In this document: one piece after another, positions 22,864 through 30,541 of the stretch | How positions within the stretch are numbered: position 1 is the stretch's first letter | Layout: the number at the start of each line of letters is the position of its first letter | Source: a virus | Direction: 5' to 3' (one strand) | Length of the DNA stretch: 36,395 bases | Virus record (IMG/VR): IMGVR_UViG_3300021962_000299 | Location: 1-36,395 of that record | The notes under the pieces: generated by a model | Told to the model about the DNA's origin: nothing | What the model saw: the letters and a program-made list of their open reading frames with translations, nothing else | Databases searched by the model: none | Position numbers and translations under genes: made by a program

Positions 22864-23810
22864 AGCTTGAGCAGCGCGGCGAAGTGCGACTCGCCGTCGA
22901 TGATTGGTATATTGAGATGCAGGAACGCTCCGCTTGCGGCTACGAGCTGCACCGCATAGCCATGCGACCAGTCGGTCGGTGCGGTATGCTGCCAAAGAGG
23001 TTGAAGCTGACAGAGGCAACCGGGATTCCATGCGCCGACGATGCCGCTGGAAATGCGCCGCACGATATTGCTCTGCGCTCGATGCGTGTGACCGAATACA
23101 CAGTTGCCGCCGATCTTGTCCACCGTTGCGCCGACTGCGTTCTTCGCGGTTGAAACACCGTGAAAGAAAAAACACTTGCCGCGCTTGATGACGCCGGGAA
23201 CCGGAAGCTCGTCATAGAATTCGCCTTGTCGATAATACGAGATGCCGCGCTCCTTCAGGCCAAGACGAAACTCCGGTGCAAGCAATCGTCGCAAGCCTTC
23301 GGCGTCCTTCTTGTGACGCAGAACTTGTGTCACGCACCACGTCTCGACGCGCCTCTCGTGATTGCCTTCGAGGTATTCGACTTTTGCCCTCGGTGCTGCG
23401 GCTTGGAGCGCATCTAGGAACGTCTTAGCTGCGGCAAGATCTTCCTCGTACGTATAGTCTGTTTCGGCGACATAGCCCATGACGTGATGCTGCGCGAGGA
23501 ACCCGCCGCAGTCTACGTGATCGCCCAGCAGGATAATTTCCTGCGGATCGAGTAGCTTTATATCCGACAGCATCGCCGAGATCGCGGACTTGTCTATCAA
23601 GCATCCATGCGTGTCGGGAATCACGACGCGCACAATGTCGCCTCCGATCCTGCGACGTGTTGCGGCTGGCGCAGGCAACTTCGTCTTGCGTGCCTTGGTC
23701 GCGTTATCGAGAGCAGTCCTCGCGACCTGAAGCTCCTTCTTCAGACCGGCAATCTCCGACTCGTATAGCTTCCGCGTCTCGTCGCGGTGTAACGTGTTCC
23801 AGTCAGTCAT
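22860..23810 (-). CDS. Calcineurin-like metallophosphatase
   Basis: A 316-residue protein with an N-terminal helix (about 1-40), then the full metallophosphatase motif set: PDTHG (Asp66, His68), GDHVD (96-100), GNHE (149-152), HG (His217) and GHTH (240-243). It would hydrolyse phosphoester bonds in nucleotides, nucleic acids or proteins with two metal ions. It lies between the membrane proteins and the HTH-like gene and overlaps both. Phage homologues are frequent but their substrate is mostly unknown. Confidence 0.9.
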   Translation of the reverse strand: MTDWNTLHRDETRKLYESEIAGLKKELQVARTALDNATKARKTKLPAPAATRRRIGGDIVRVVIPDTHGCLIDKSAISAMLSDIKLLDPQEIILLGDHVDCGGFLAQHHVMGYVAETDYTYEEDLAAAKTFLDALQAAAPRAKVEYLEGNHERRVETWCVTQVLRHKKDAEGLRRLLAPEFRLGLKERGISYYRQGEFYDELPVPGVIKRGKCFFFHGVSTAKNAVGATVDKIGGNCVFGHTHRAQSNIVRRISSGIVGAWNPGCLCQLQPLWQHTAPTDWSHGYAVQLVAASGAFLHLNIPIIDGESHFAALLKL

Positions 23811-23970
23811 GCTTTTTTCCGCTCCATTCGCGCTTCCATCGCCAGAGCAGATATGCGATGCCGAGCAGCGATCCGATCAGGCCGACGACCTGATTTGCCT
23901 GCGCGATGATTGTTGCCGATACCGTAGGCAGGGACGCTACGAGAAAATCCATTGGTCGAGGGCTGTTCAT
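23803..23970 (-). CDS. Small single-span membrane protein, candidate holin or antiholin
   Basis: A 55-residue protein with the hydrophobic stretch QANQVVGLIGSLLGIAYLLW (about 24-43) and a strongly basic tail (RRW..KREWSGKKHD), consistent with one membrane span and a cytoplasmic C-terminus. The start at 23970 overlaps the upstream membrane gene (ATGA). A longer frame from 24018 lies inside that gene. It overlaps the metallophosphatase by 8 nt. Holin or antiholin role is inferred from size and its partner gene. Confidence 0.6.
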   Translation of the reverse strand: MNSPRPMDFLVASLPTVSATIIAQANQVVGLIGSLLGIAYLLWRWKREWSGKKHD

Positions 23971-24401
23971 TTGCTCTTGGAAAGTTGATGGCGGACGCCG
24001 AGCCAGAAATATATGCACGCGAAAGACACGGTCAGAATCTCACCATGCAGTCCGGCCAGCTCCTCATTCGGTCGCGTCCAGATATACAAGCACGCGCCAG
24101 CCACCATACACGGTCGCACCATCTGCGTGCAAAAGGCGGCGATGGTCATCAGGCCGTGCATCCACGAAGCGGCGTTGGGCGGCAGCGAATATGTCGTGCT
24201 GTTCGTGCCTTCGACCGCTTTCGCGAATGCCTCGACCTCGGCGACCGCAATCTGCTTTTCCTTCAGCGCGGCGATCTCGGCGATGCGTCGCTTGCTTGCG
24301 CTCCACTCCTTCGCCTCGCCAACGAGCGAGCCGAGGAACTGAGTTGCGCCGCCGAGCAATGTCCCGCCAGCGGCAGAGGCGAGGAATGAAAGCAGACTCA
24401 T
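23967..24401 (-). CDS. Candidate holin (GTA/3TM-like), 144 aa
   Basis: A 144-residue membrane protein. An N-terminal Gly/Ala-rich amphipathic segment (SLLSFLASAAGGTLLGGATQFLGSLVGEA) is followed by a charged helix (KRRIAEIAALKEKQIAVAEVEAFAKAV) and two hydrophobic spans near 84-107 and 119-137. This helix-then-two-spans order is like the three-span holin family of gene-transfer-agent and phage elements. It would permeabilise the inner membrane at lysis. It overlaps a 53-residue gene upstream and the small membrane gene downstream by ATGA. Confidence 0.62.
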   Translation of the reverse strand: MSLLSFLASAAGGTLLGGATQFLGSLVGEAKEWSASKRRIAEIAALKEKQIAVAEVEAFAKAVEGTNSTTYSLPPNAASWMHGLMTIAAFCTQMVRPCMVAGACLYIWTRPNEELAGLHGEILTVSFACIYFWLGVRHQLSKSK

Positions 24402-24559
24402 TCGGCTTTCTTCTCAACCTGCGGCGGCTGCACAATCGCGGCGAGAACGCGCACGCAGCGTTCGAGGATTTCGTGATCGGCGCGAGTGCCGCGAAACTGG
24501 GCGGCGGCGGCGGCGAGATTTTCGAGAGCTTGAACGGGTGTGATTTCGGATTGGGTCAT
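24398..24559 (-). CDS. Small 53-aa helical protein
   Basis: ATG at 24559 opens 53 codons ending in ATGA with the holin-like gene. The product is Ala/Glu/Arg/Leu-rich (VQALENLAAAAA, then RADHEILERCVRVLAAIVQ), helical with a Pro/Lys tail, and fits small phage proteins often found beside holin or fibre genes. A run of five GCC codons encodes its Ala5. It follows the fibre stop by 6 nt. No Shine-Dalgarno. Confidence 0.6.
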   Translation of the reverse strand: MTQSEITPVQALENLAAAAAQFRGTRADHEILERCVRVLAAIVQPPQVEKKAE

Positions 24560-24565
24560 GAGAAA

Positions 24566-27500
24566 TTATACAGCGACAGCGGGAATCTTGTAGGAGGTGC
24601 CGGTCGAGTCCTTGATGACCACGTAGCCGGTGGCCGTGGGTGCGCCAGCGACGTAGGCGTTGCCGAGTTGGAGATCTTTTCCGCTCGCAACTTTCAAGCC
24701 TCCAGCCGATGCCGAAAAGTGAACGGCACCGTTGTAGTGTATTTCGGTTTCGTAGCTACGACCGCTCGGAGTGCCGAGACTCATCTTCCCGGTTGAGTCA
24801 TCATACTGCGCGAACGCAAAAGTCTGGCTGTCATCGTTCGACCAGCGAAGAACGCCAGCCGTTGCCGAACGAATTTTGATATCGCCGTTGACTTGGAGTT
24901 TCTGACCGGGACTCGTCGTGCCGATGCCGACGTTGCCGCTCTGATCAAGCGTCATCGCGGTGATGCGTGAAGCCGTTGTATTCGGCGTTACATCAAACGA
25001 GATTTTCGTACCCTGCGCGGTGTTAGTATGATCCTCCGTCGCCGCAAAAACGATGCGTGCATTTGAAGTCGCTGAGCCGCCACCCCAACCGTTGGTTGTA
25101 TTGTAGCCGTATCCTCCAAGGATCATCAGCGCACTTCCAGACGTAGTCTGCGTTGGAGATGCTTTCGTTCCACCTGCTACACCCTGCACGATTCCCGTAT
25201 TCGATCCATAGGACAGCATCGTCATGATGTTCTGACCATCGAATGACCCGCCCATGCGTGTATTGGCCGAAGGATAATTTGCCGATGCGGTATCTCCGTT
25301 ATTCGAAACAAGCGCACTTGTCGTCGCACTCAGCGTCGTGAATGCACCCGTGCTCGGCGTCGTCTCGCCCACCTTGCCATTGATATTGATCGAGGCGGTG
25401 CCGGTCAGGTTCGTGACCGTGCCGCTCGACGGCGTGCCGAGCGCGCCGCCGCTGGTGAGCAGAGTCGAGGACGCCGGAATCGTCGTGCCGTTCAGCGTCG
25501 TCGTGCTGCTGCTCGACAGACTCGTGAAAGCTCCGGTATTCGGCGACGATGCGCCCACCGTCGTGCCGTTGATCGAGCCGCCCGTGATCGCGACGCTGTT
25601 CGCGTCCTGCACGCCCATCGTTCCGATACCGAGATTCAGACGCGCGGTCGAGGCCGACAATACATCCGACAGGTTGCTCGCCTTCGCGAGCTTCTCGGTA
25701 TCGAGTTCATCAATCGCTGCCTGCACCGTCGTCGCGACGATACCTCCAGCCGGAACATTCGTGACCTGCGAGGCAGTATAGTCACCGCTTGCCGCAACAA
25801 TGTTTCCATTGCGACCGAATACGGAAGCGACCGCGTCGGTGTTATCCACCTTCTGCCAGTCGGAGCCGCTGGACACAATCCAGTCGCCGACGTCGAAGGT
25901 GATGCTGGCGAACGAGCCAGCCGCGCTCGTGATGTAGTAATCACCGCGCGTCGATGCGCTCGGAGGATTGACGAGCGTCGGCGTGTTCGTCGAGGCGTCC
26001 CACGTTCCCTCGTAGTAAAGCTGACCGAGAACGGAATCCGGCAACTGCGTCGTCGGAACCTTGCCGCCAGCATCAAGCGTCGCGACGCCATTGGCCGCGC
26101 CTTTCTCCGTCGTGGGAATCTTTCCGGCCAGCGCGCTCGTCAGGCCGGTGACCTGCGATTCGATGATCTGAATGTTTGGCGCGGTGACGGAAGTGATGCG
26201 GCCCTTCGCATCAATCGTGATTGAAGGCACGCTCGATGCAGAACCGTAGTTGCCTGCGATCACTCCGCTGATCGTCAACGAAGGGTTGGGATAATTGCCC
26301 GTTAGGTCGCCGCCTGCGGCTTGTCCGGTCTGGATGAAGTAGGTCGTGCTTTCGAGCGCAGCGGAGCCGAGTGCGAGATTGTTCCGCGCCGTCGATACGT
26401 CCGCAAGGTCACTCAGGTTCGATGCCTTCGCGAGCTTCTCCAAGTCTAGCTCGTTGATCGCCGCTTGAATGTCGGTCGCGGTGATGCTGCCTGCTGGCGT
26501 GTTCGTGATCTGCGCGGCAGAATAGTCGCCATTCGATGCGGTGACGGAGCCGGTCCTTCCGAAGACGCTTACAACGTCAGCGGCAACCGTGATCGAGGCG
26601 TCGCCGTTCGTGATCGAGACGCCTGCGCCAGCATTGAGCCGAGCATTTTTCCAGAGGTTGTCAGTTTCATCGTACACGATGACCTGACCGGCCAGTTTCG
26701 GCGCGTTGATTTGTACGTCGTGAAGCTCGTCGAGTTCGTAGCCGTTCTGAATGCGAACATACAATTCGCCGTTCCCGTTGTTGGCACGCTCTACGATGCC
26801 AACATCCACGAGATGCTTGGGCGACAAAGGCCTGACCGCGGTGAACGAACCGGGAGTTTCTCCGAGATATACGCTATCACCGTCGTTATAGCTGCCCAGC
26901 ATTAGCTTGTCTACAACGCCGATGCAGGTGATCTGACCGACTCCACCGGCAGAAATGGAATCGTCGCTCACAATGCCGATGGTTTTCGCGGAGGTGGCAT
27001 CGCTCAAGTTGGATGCCAGCTTGACGGACATTCTATTGCCAGACGCGCCGAACGCATACACGACTTGACCACGAGTGATCGCAACGGATTCGGCGTTCGT
27101 GATCGTTGCGGTCAGCGTTTCCTGCGCGCCAGAAGCGTCAATGGTGATTGATCCCGGCGCGCTAGTGATGTTGATGCCGACGCCAGCGGTCAGCGGTGCA
27201 GCGGAGTACGAGCCGTTGTTTCCGATCAGAAGCTCGCCATCAGAAGGAGTCGGCAGAAAGTCGGTGATTGAAGTCGGTCCACCGCCACCGCCGGTTCCTC
27301 GCGCGGCGACAAGAGTCCAGTCCGACGAACTGCGCGTCGGTCGCGTGCGATTGTCGTCCTTCGCAGACACGTAGGAATCACCGTTGATCGTGACGAAATC
27401 CAGCTTGTTATAGACAACATCAGGACGCCACTTGCCGCGCGGGTTCAGCGTCTTCGGTTCTGCGAATTCCTTGCGCAGCTTGTCGATTTCACCAGCACGC

Positions 27501-27907
27501 GGGAAGCGAGCGAGTTCTGCCGTGACGATTTCCTTCACCGCGCCGGGAAGGTTGGCCGCGTGCTCGGCGATCTTCTTTTCTGCCGCAGACGCAAGGCGTG
27601 CGTTCTCGTCGCGCTCGGCGATGATCGCGTTGTATCTCGCCTGCGTGCTGCGTTCGAGGCTGTTTGCAAGCTCCACGATCTTCGCTTCAAGGGCAGCACC
27701 GAGTGCCGCAGTCTTGTCGGCAGTCTGCTTCGTCGTCCATTCCTCCAGCTCGGCACGCAGTTGCGGTTCCGTTTCCTCGAACGTGCGCTCGATCTCCTCG
27801 CTGAGATGCGCCTTCAGTTGCGGCAACTCTTCCACGAGTCGGCGCAATTCCGACCGCTGAATGATCGCCAGTTCAATAAGCCGTTCGACTTGAGTGAGCG
27901 TGTCCAT
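24566..27907 (-). CDS. Large tail fibre protein
   Basis: A 1113-residue protein that would bind the host surface as a trimer. Residues about 1-150 are a Glu/Ala-rich coiled coil. A carbohydrate-binding-like module follows (KWRPDVVYNKLDFVTINGDSYVSAKDDN, about 158-185). A long Thr/Ser/Gly beta region comes next. Two near-identical blocks of about 75 residues (near 442-515 and 691-765) share VFGR-G, GDY-A-Q-TN-PAG and LEKLAKASNLSD segments. The C-terminus has GNVGIGTTSP and a YVVIKDSTG strand, with no visible S74 chaperone. It lies between portal and lysis-like genes, an unusual place. Confidence 0.85.
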   Translation of the reverse strand: MDTLTQVERLIELAIIQRSELRRLVEELPQLKAHLSEEIERTFEETEPQLRAELEEWTTKQTADKTAALGAALEAKIVELANSLERSTQARYNAIIAERDENARLASAAEKKIAEHAANLPGAVKEIVTAELARFPRAGEIDKLRKEFAEPKTLNPRGKWRPDVVYNKLDFVTINGDSYVSAKDDNRTRPTRSSSDWTLVAARGTGGGGGPTSITDFLPTPSDGELLIGNNGSYSAAPLTAGVGINITSAPGSITIDASGAQETLTATITNAESVAITRGQVVYAFGASGNRMSVKLASNLSDATSAKTIGIVSDDSISAGGVGQITCIGVVDKLMLGSYNDGDSVYLGETPGSFTAVRPLSPKHLVDVGIVERANNGNGELYVRIQNGYELDELHDVQINAPKLAGQVIVYDETDNLWKNARLNAGAGVSITNGDASITVAADVVSVFGRTGSVTASNGDYSAAQITNTPAGSITATDIQAAINELDLEKLAKASNLSDLADVSTARNNLALGSAALESTTYFIQTGQAAGGDLTGNYPNPSLTISGVIAGNYGSASSVPSITIDAKGRITSVTAPNIQIIESQVTGLTSALAGKIPTTEKGAANGVATLDAGGKVPTTQLPDSVLGQLYYEGTWDASTNTPTLVNPPSASTRGDYYITSAAGSFASITFDVGDWIVSSGSDWQKVDNTDAVASVFGRNGNIVAASGDYTASQVTNVPAGGIVATTVQAAIDELDTEKLAKASNLSDVLSASTARLNLGIGTMGVQDANSVAITGGSINGTTVGASSPNTGAFTSLSSSSTTTLNGTTIPASSTLLTSGGALGTPSSGTVTNLTGTASININGKVGETTPSTGAFTTLSATTSALVSNNGDTASANYPSANTRMGGSFDGQNIMTMLSYGSNTGIVQGVAGGTKASPTQTTSGSALMILGGYGYNTTNGWGGGSATSNARIVFAATEDHTNTAQGTKISFDVTPNTTASRITAMTLDQSGNVGIGTTSPGQKLQVNGDIKIRSATAGVLRWSNDDSQTFAFAQYDDSTGKMSLGTPSGRSYETEIHYNGAVHFSASAGGLKVASGKDLQLGNAYVAGAPTATGYVVIKDSTGTSYKIPAVAV

Positions 27908-27909
27908 CG

Positions 27910-30270
27910 TCAGTTCTTATTCTGAAGTTTTCCTTCGTGCTGTTTCATACAGACCGCGCTCCGTTGCGCGGCATCTGGAAACTCTGCGGTTGCTACAGGA
28001 TCGGCCATGCAGCGAGCCATGAAGTCGTCGTGCGTCTCGCCTGCGGATGGCGTCGGCAGATCAAACTTCTTCGGCTCGGCGAATTGCACGAGCGGCTTGT
28101 CGAGAATCGGATTGGTCGCGGTCGCTGCTTTGATCGAAAGCTCCTTGCGATATTGCTCGACAGCATTGAGCCATGCGTGCGGATCGGCTGGCCGCTGTTC
28201 GAGCGTGATCGCAACGACGTCTGCGGATTCGAGTCTGCGCTGCTGCTCGGTTGACGCGGCTTCCTTGCGCTCGGCTTTATTGAGCCGCTCGACGATTGCG
28301 TTCGCCCAAGTGCGGCCAGCGTCGCCGCCCCAGCCCTGCCACGCCTGCCAGCCCTTGCCCTGCTCGTTCCATGTCGAACCCTGCTTGTCGATCTCGTGCC
28401 GGTCGAAGTATGCCTTCATCCGGCGCACCGTATCGGCTGAAAGCGGCTTCTTGTTTTGTATATCACGAGCGCGAGCGAGGCCGACCGAAGTCATGCCGCG
28501 CTGAGACGGTGGCTTGCTGGCGCGAACCTCAAGCGCGCGGCGAGCGTTCGCGGCCATGCGATCATTCGGCACGTATGAATCCTCCGCGAAGTTAATCGTG
28601 ATCAGATCGGCCGAGGCGTTGACCTGCTCGACCGGAGCGTCGGGCGTTGCACCTTCGGCGACGTTCTCGGTGGAGGCAGACTGACCGGGAGATGCGGCTT
28701 GCTGCGCTTGCGCGGCAGACGTTGCGACCTGATCGCCAGCAGCAGCGGCAGCGGCTGGAGTGCTCGGAAGCGAATTAGTCACAAGTCGGATTGCCGTCTC
28801 AGGGATCTCATACTTCTGCGCCAGCTCCTTAACGTATGCCGCCTCCATCGCGATTTGTTCAAGACGACCGAAAGCGTCGGTGCCTTGCTCGGCTGCGATC
28901 TCCTGCAATGACTTCGCGCCTTGCCTGTTCTCGTTCATGTTCGCCGCGCTCTCGCGGCCAACATCAATGGTGATCTTCGGCGGGAATCTCCATTCGCCGC
29001 GCGTCGCACGACGGAGAGCTTGCACCATAGTCTCGCCAGTCTGTAGCGGCGGCGGCGGAATTTCCTCGCGCGCGATGGCGTCGAGGATGACCGCGTTCTT
29101 GATCGGATCGAGCACCTTGTCCACGAGCACGCCTTGGTGCCGCACGAACACGCGATCCGCCGCAGCGAACTCGGCGCGGACGCTCGGACCTTTGAAGTCC
29201 TGCGTGCCGAACAGAACGCCTTGCGGGATGCCGATGCCGATTGCGATCTCGTGCATCAAGTGTTGCACAAATCCGGCGAACGCCTGCGACGGACGCGAGG
29301 GCATGACCTCGATGCGATCAGCGGTGCCGAAATACCGAATCATGCCGATCTCGGACAATTCATTTTTCTGCGCCTGTCCGCTCGGCAACTGGATCGACGG
29401 ATTTGGTGTGAACAGATTGCGCGGATTCGCCGCCGCCTTGTCCGAGAATACAAGTGCCGCCTGCTGCGCAGCGAAGCGCACGCCGGTCTTCTCGGCCTCA
29501 AGAATGCCATACAGCATCCGAGCCGATCGCGCGCAGGCGTGGAAGTCGGACACGCCTCGGAATTGATCGCTGCGGAATGGATCGAAGAAGTGACAGAAAT
29601 TCGCTGCCGGGATTTCCTCGGGATCGAAATATACACCGTCCCGCGTCACGCGATATATTTGATACGCAATCGGACGACCGAACTCATCGACGATCACGCC
29701 TTGATAATAATTCGCAGGCTGCGCCGTGAGCGCATTCGGATTGCCGATGCGAGTCGCCGGAACGATCTGGATCTTCAGCTCCTTGTCGAGACGACGAAGA
29801 ACAAATCCGAAGTCGCCGTCAACCGGACGCTCCTCGCACCCAATCTGCACGAGCTTGCGGAACGAGTGCCGCCCAGTCACGTCGGCGCGCTTGCACCAGT
29901 CGTGAAAGTATTCGTTGACGATGTTATTGTACGCGCGGTCACCAGTCATCGCCGAGAACTCCTGCGGCGTGCAATAGAGCGAAAACTTGCGCGTGATCTC
30001 GCGCGCTTGCGGGAAATTCTCAACGAGGTCGCGCGCCTCCCACATCATCACGATCCGGTCGCGCACCGTCTGCGTTGATTCGCTCGGCTGTCCGTATTGG
30101 CGCGGAGCGTATAGACGATCCGTCATCGCCGCGTTATACGAAAACATCTCGCGCTGGATGCGCGCTTCCAGACGCTTCAGCGCATAGGCAGGCGCAACGG
30201 TCTCGATTGCACGCTCGAACCAAGGACGATTCTGGATGACCTTTTGAAAGTCGAAAGACGTAGCGTCCAT
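27910..30270 (-). CDS. Portal protein with two extra C-terminal modules
   Basis: A 786-residue portal. About 1-520 is portal-like (lambda type): ARIQREMFSYNAAMTDRLYAPRQYG, then RFAAQQAALVFSDKAAANPRNL and PGVLFGTQDFKGPSVRAEFAAADRVF-type segments. It should form the dodecameric DNA channel. A later module (about 580-690) contains MAANARRALEVRASKPPSQRGMTSVGLARARDIQNKKPLSADTVRRMKAYFDRHE and WGGDAGRTWA, a pattern often fused to phage head proteins. The final part has DDFMARCMADP and DAAQRSAVCMKQHEGK, another small motif of head proteins. ATG 30270 is preferred over a TTG at 30300. Confidence 0.85.
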   Translation of the reverse strand: MDATSFDFQKVIQNRPWFERAIETVAPAYALKRLEARIQREMFSYNAAMTDRLYAPRQYGQPSESTQTVRDRIVMMWEARDLVENFPQAREITRKFSLYCTPQEFSAMTGDRAYNNIVNEYFHDWCKRADVTGRHSFRKLVQIGCEERPVDGDFGFVLRRLDKELKIQIVPATRIGNPNALTAQPANYYQGVIVDEFGRPIAYQIYRVTRDGVYFDPEEIPAANFCHFFDPFRSDQFRGVSDFHACARSARMLYGILEAEKTGVRFAAQQAALVFSDKAAANPRNLFTPNPSIQLPSGQAQKNELSEIGMIRYFGTADRIEVMPSRPSQAFAGFVQHLMHEIAIGIGIPQGVLFGTQDFKGPSVRAEFAAADRVFVRHQGVLVDKVLDPIKNAVILDAIAREEIPPPPLQTGETMVQALRRATRGEWRFPPKITIDVGRESAANMNENRQGAKSLQEIAAEQGTDAFGRLEQIAMEAAYVKELAQKYEIPETAIRLVTNSLPSTPAAAAAAGDQVATSAAQAQQAASPGQSASTENVAEGATPDAPVEQVNASADLITINFAEDSYVPNDRMAANARRALEVRASKPPSQRGMTSVGLARARDIQNKKPLSADTVRRMKAYFDRHEIDKQGSTWNEQGKGWQAWQGWGGDAGRTWANAIVERLNKAERKEAASTEQQRRLESADVVAITLEQRPADPHAWLNAVEQYRKELSIKAATATNPILDKPLVQFAEPKKFDLPTPSAGETHDDFMARCMADPVATAEFPDAAQRSAVCMKQHEGKLQNKN

Positions 30271-30277
30271 GATGGTA

Positions 30278-30511
30278 TCAATTCCCGTTGAAACTGACAA
30301 AAGTCACCGTGTCGGTGACTCCATTGGCATCGTCAATCGCGGCCTGAATCTGGCCGAGCATTGTATTGAGCCTTCCCAGATCGGCGCGCGTGACCGATTT
30401 GCCGTTTAGGCTATAGCTCGTGTTGAGCAAGCAGGCGCGAATTGCCGCCAGCGTCTCGGTCTTGAGCGTCGATAGCGTAGCCGCGTCGATGCCCAAAAAT
30501 GGATTGTCCAT
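30278..30511 (-). CDS. gpW-like small head-tail joining protein
   Basis: A 77-residue protein lying between large terminase and portal, where gpW-like proteins usually sit. It contains helices (TLKTETLAAIRACLLNTSYSLNG, RADLGRLNTMLGQIQAAIDDANG) with SLNGKSVTR between them, close to the gpW pattern of a basic turn followed by a helix. ATG 30511 is preferred because TAGGG lies 7 nt upstream. Another ATG at 30517 lies in a hairpin. Confidence 0.65.
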   Translation of the reverse strand: MDNPFLGIDAATLSTLKTETLAAIRACLLNTSYSLNGKSVTRADLGRLNTMLGQIQAAIDDANGVTDTVTFVSFNGN

Positions 30512-30541
30512 CGCCATGCCCTAGAGCATGGCGTAAAAATC

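Noticed and set aside
24565-24570. Perfect TATAAT at the fibre stop codon, considered a promoter for the holin-like genes
   Set aside because: It is formed by the last Val codon, the TAA stop and the next bases, and the -35 position is poor. It could still act weakly, but evidence is too thin to list.
30513-30532. Perfect 7-bp inverted repeat (GCCATGC/GCATGGC) just before the joiner gene, considered as a terminator
   Set aside because: No T-run follows on either strand. On the coding strand the T-run precedes the stem. It may hide the first ATG at 30517, but it is not a terminator.
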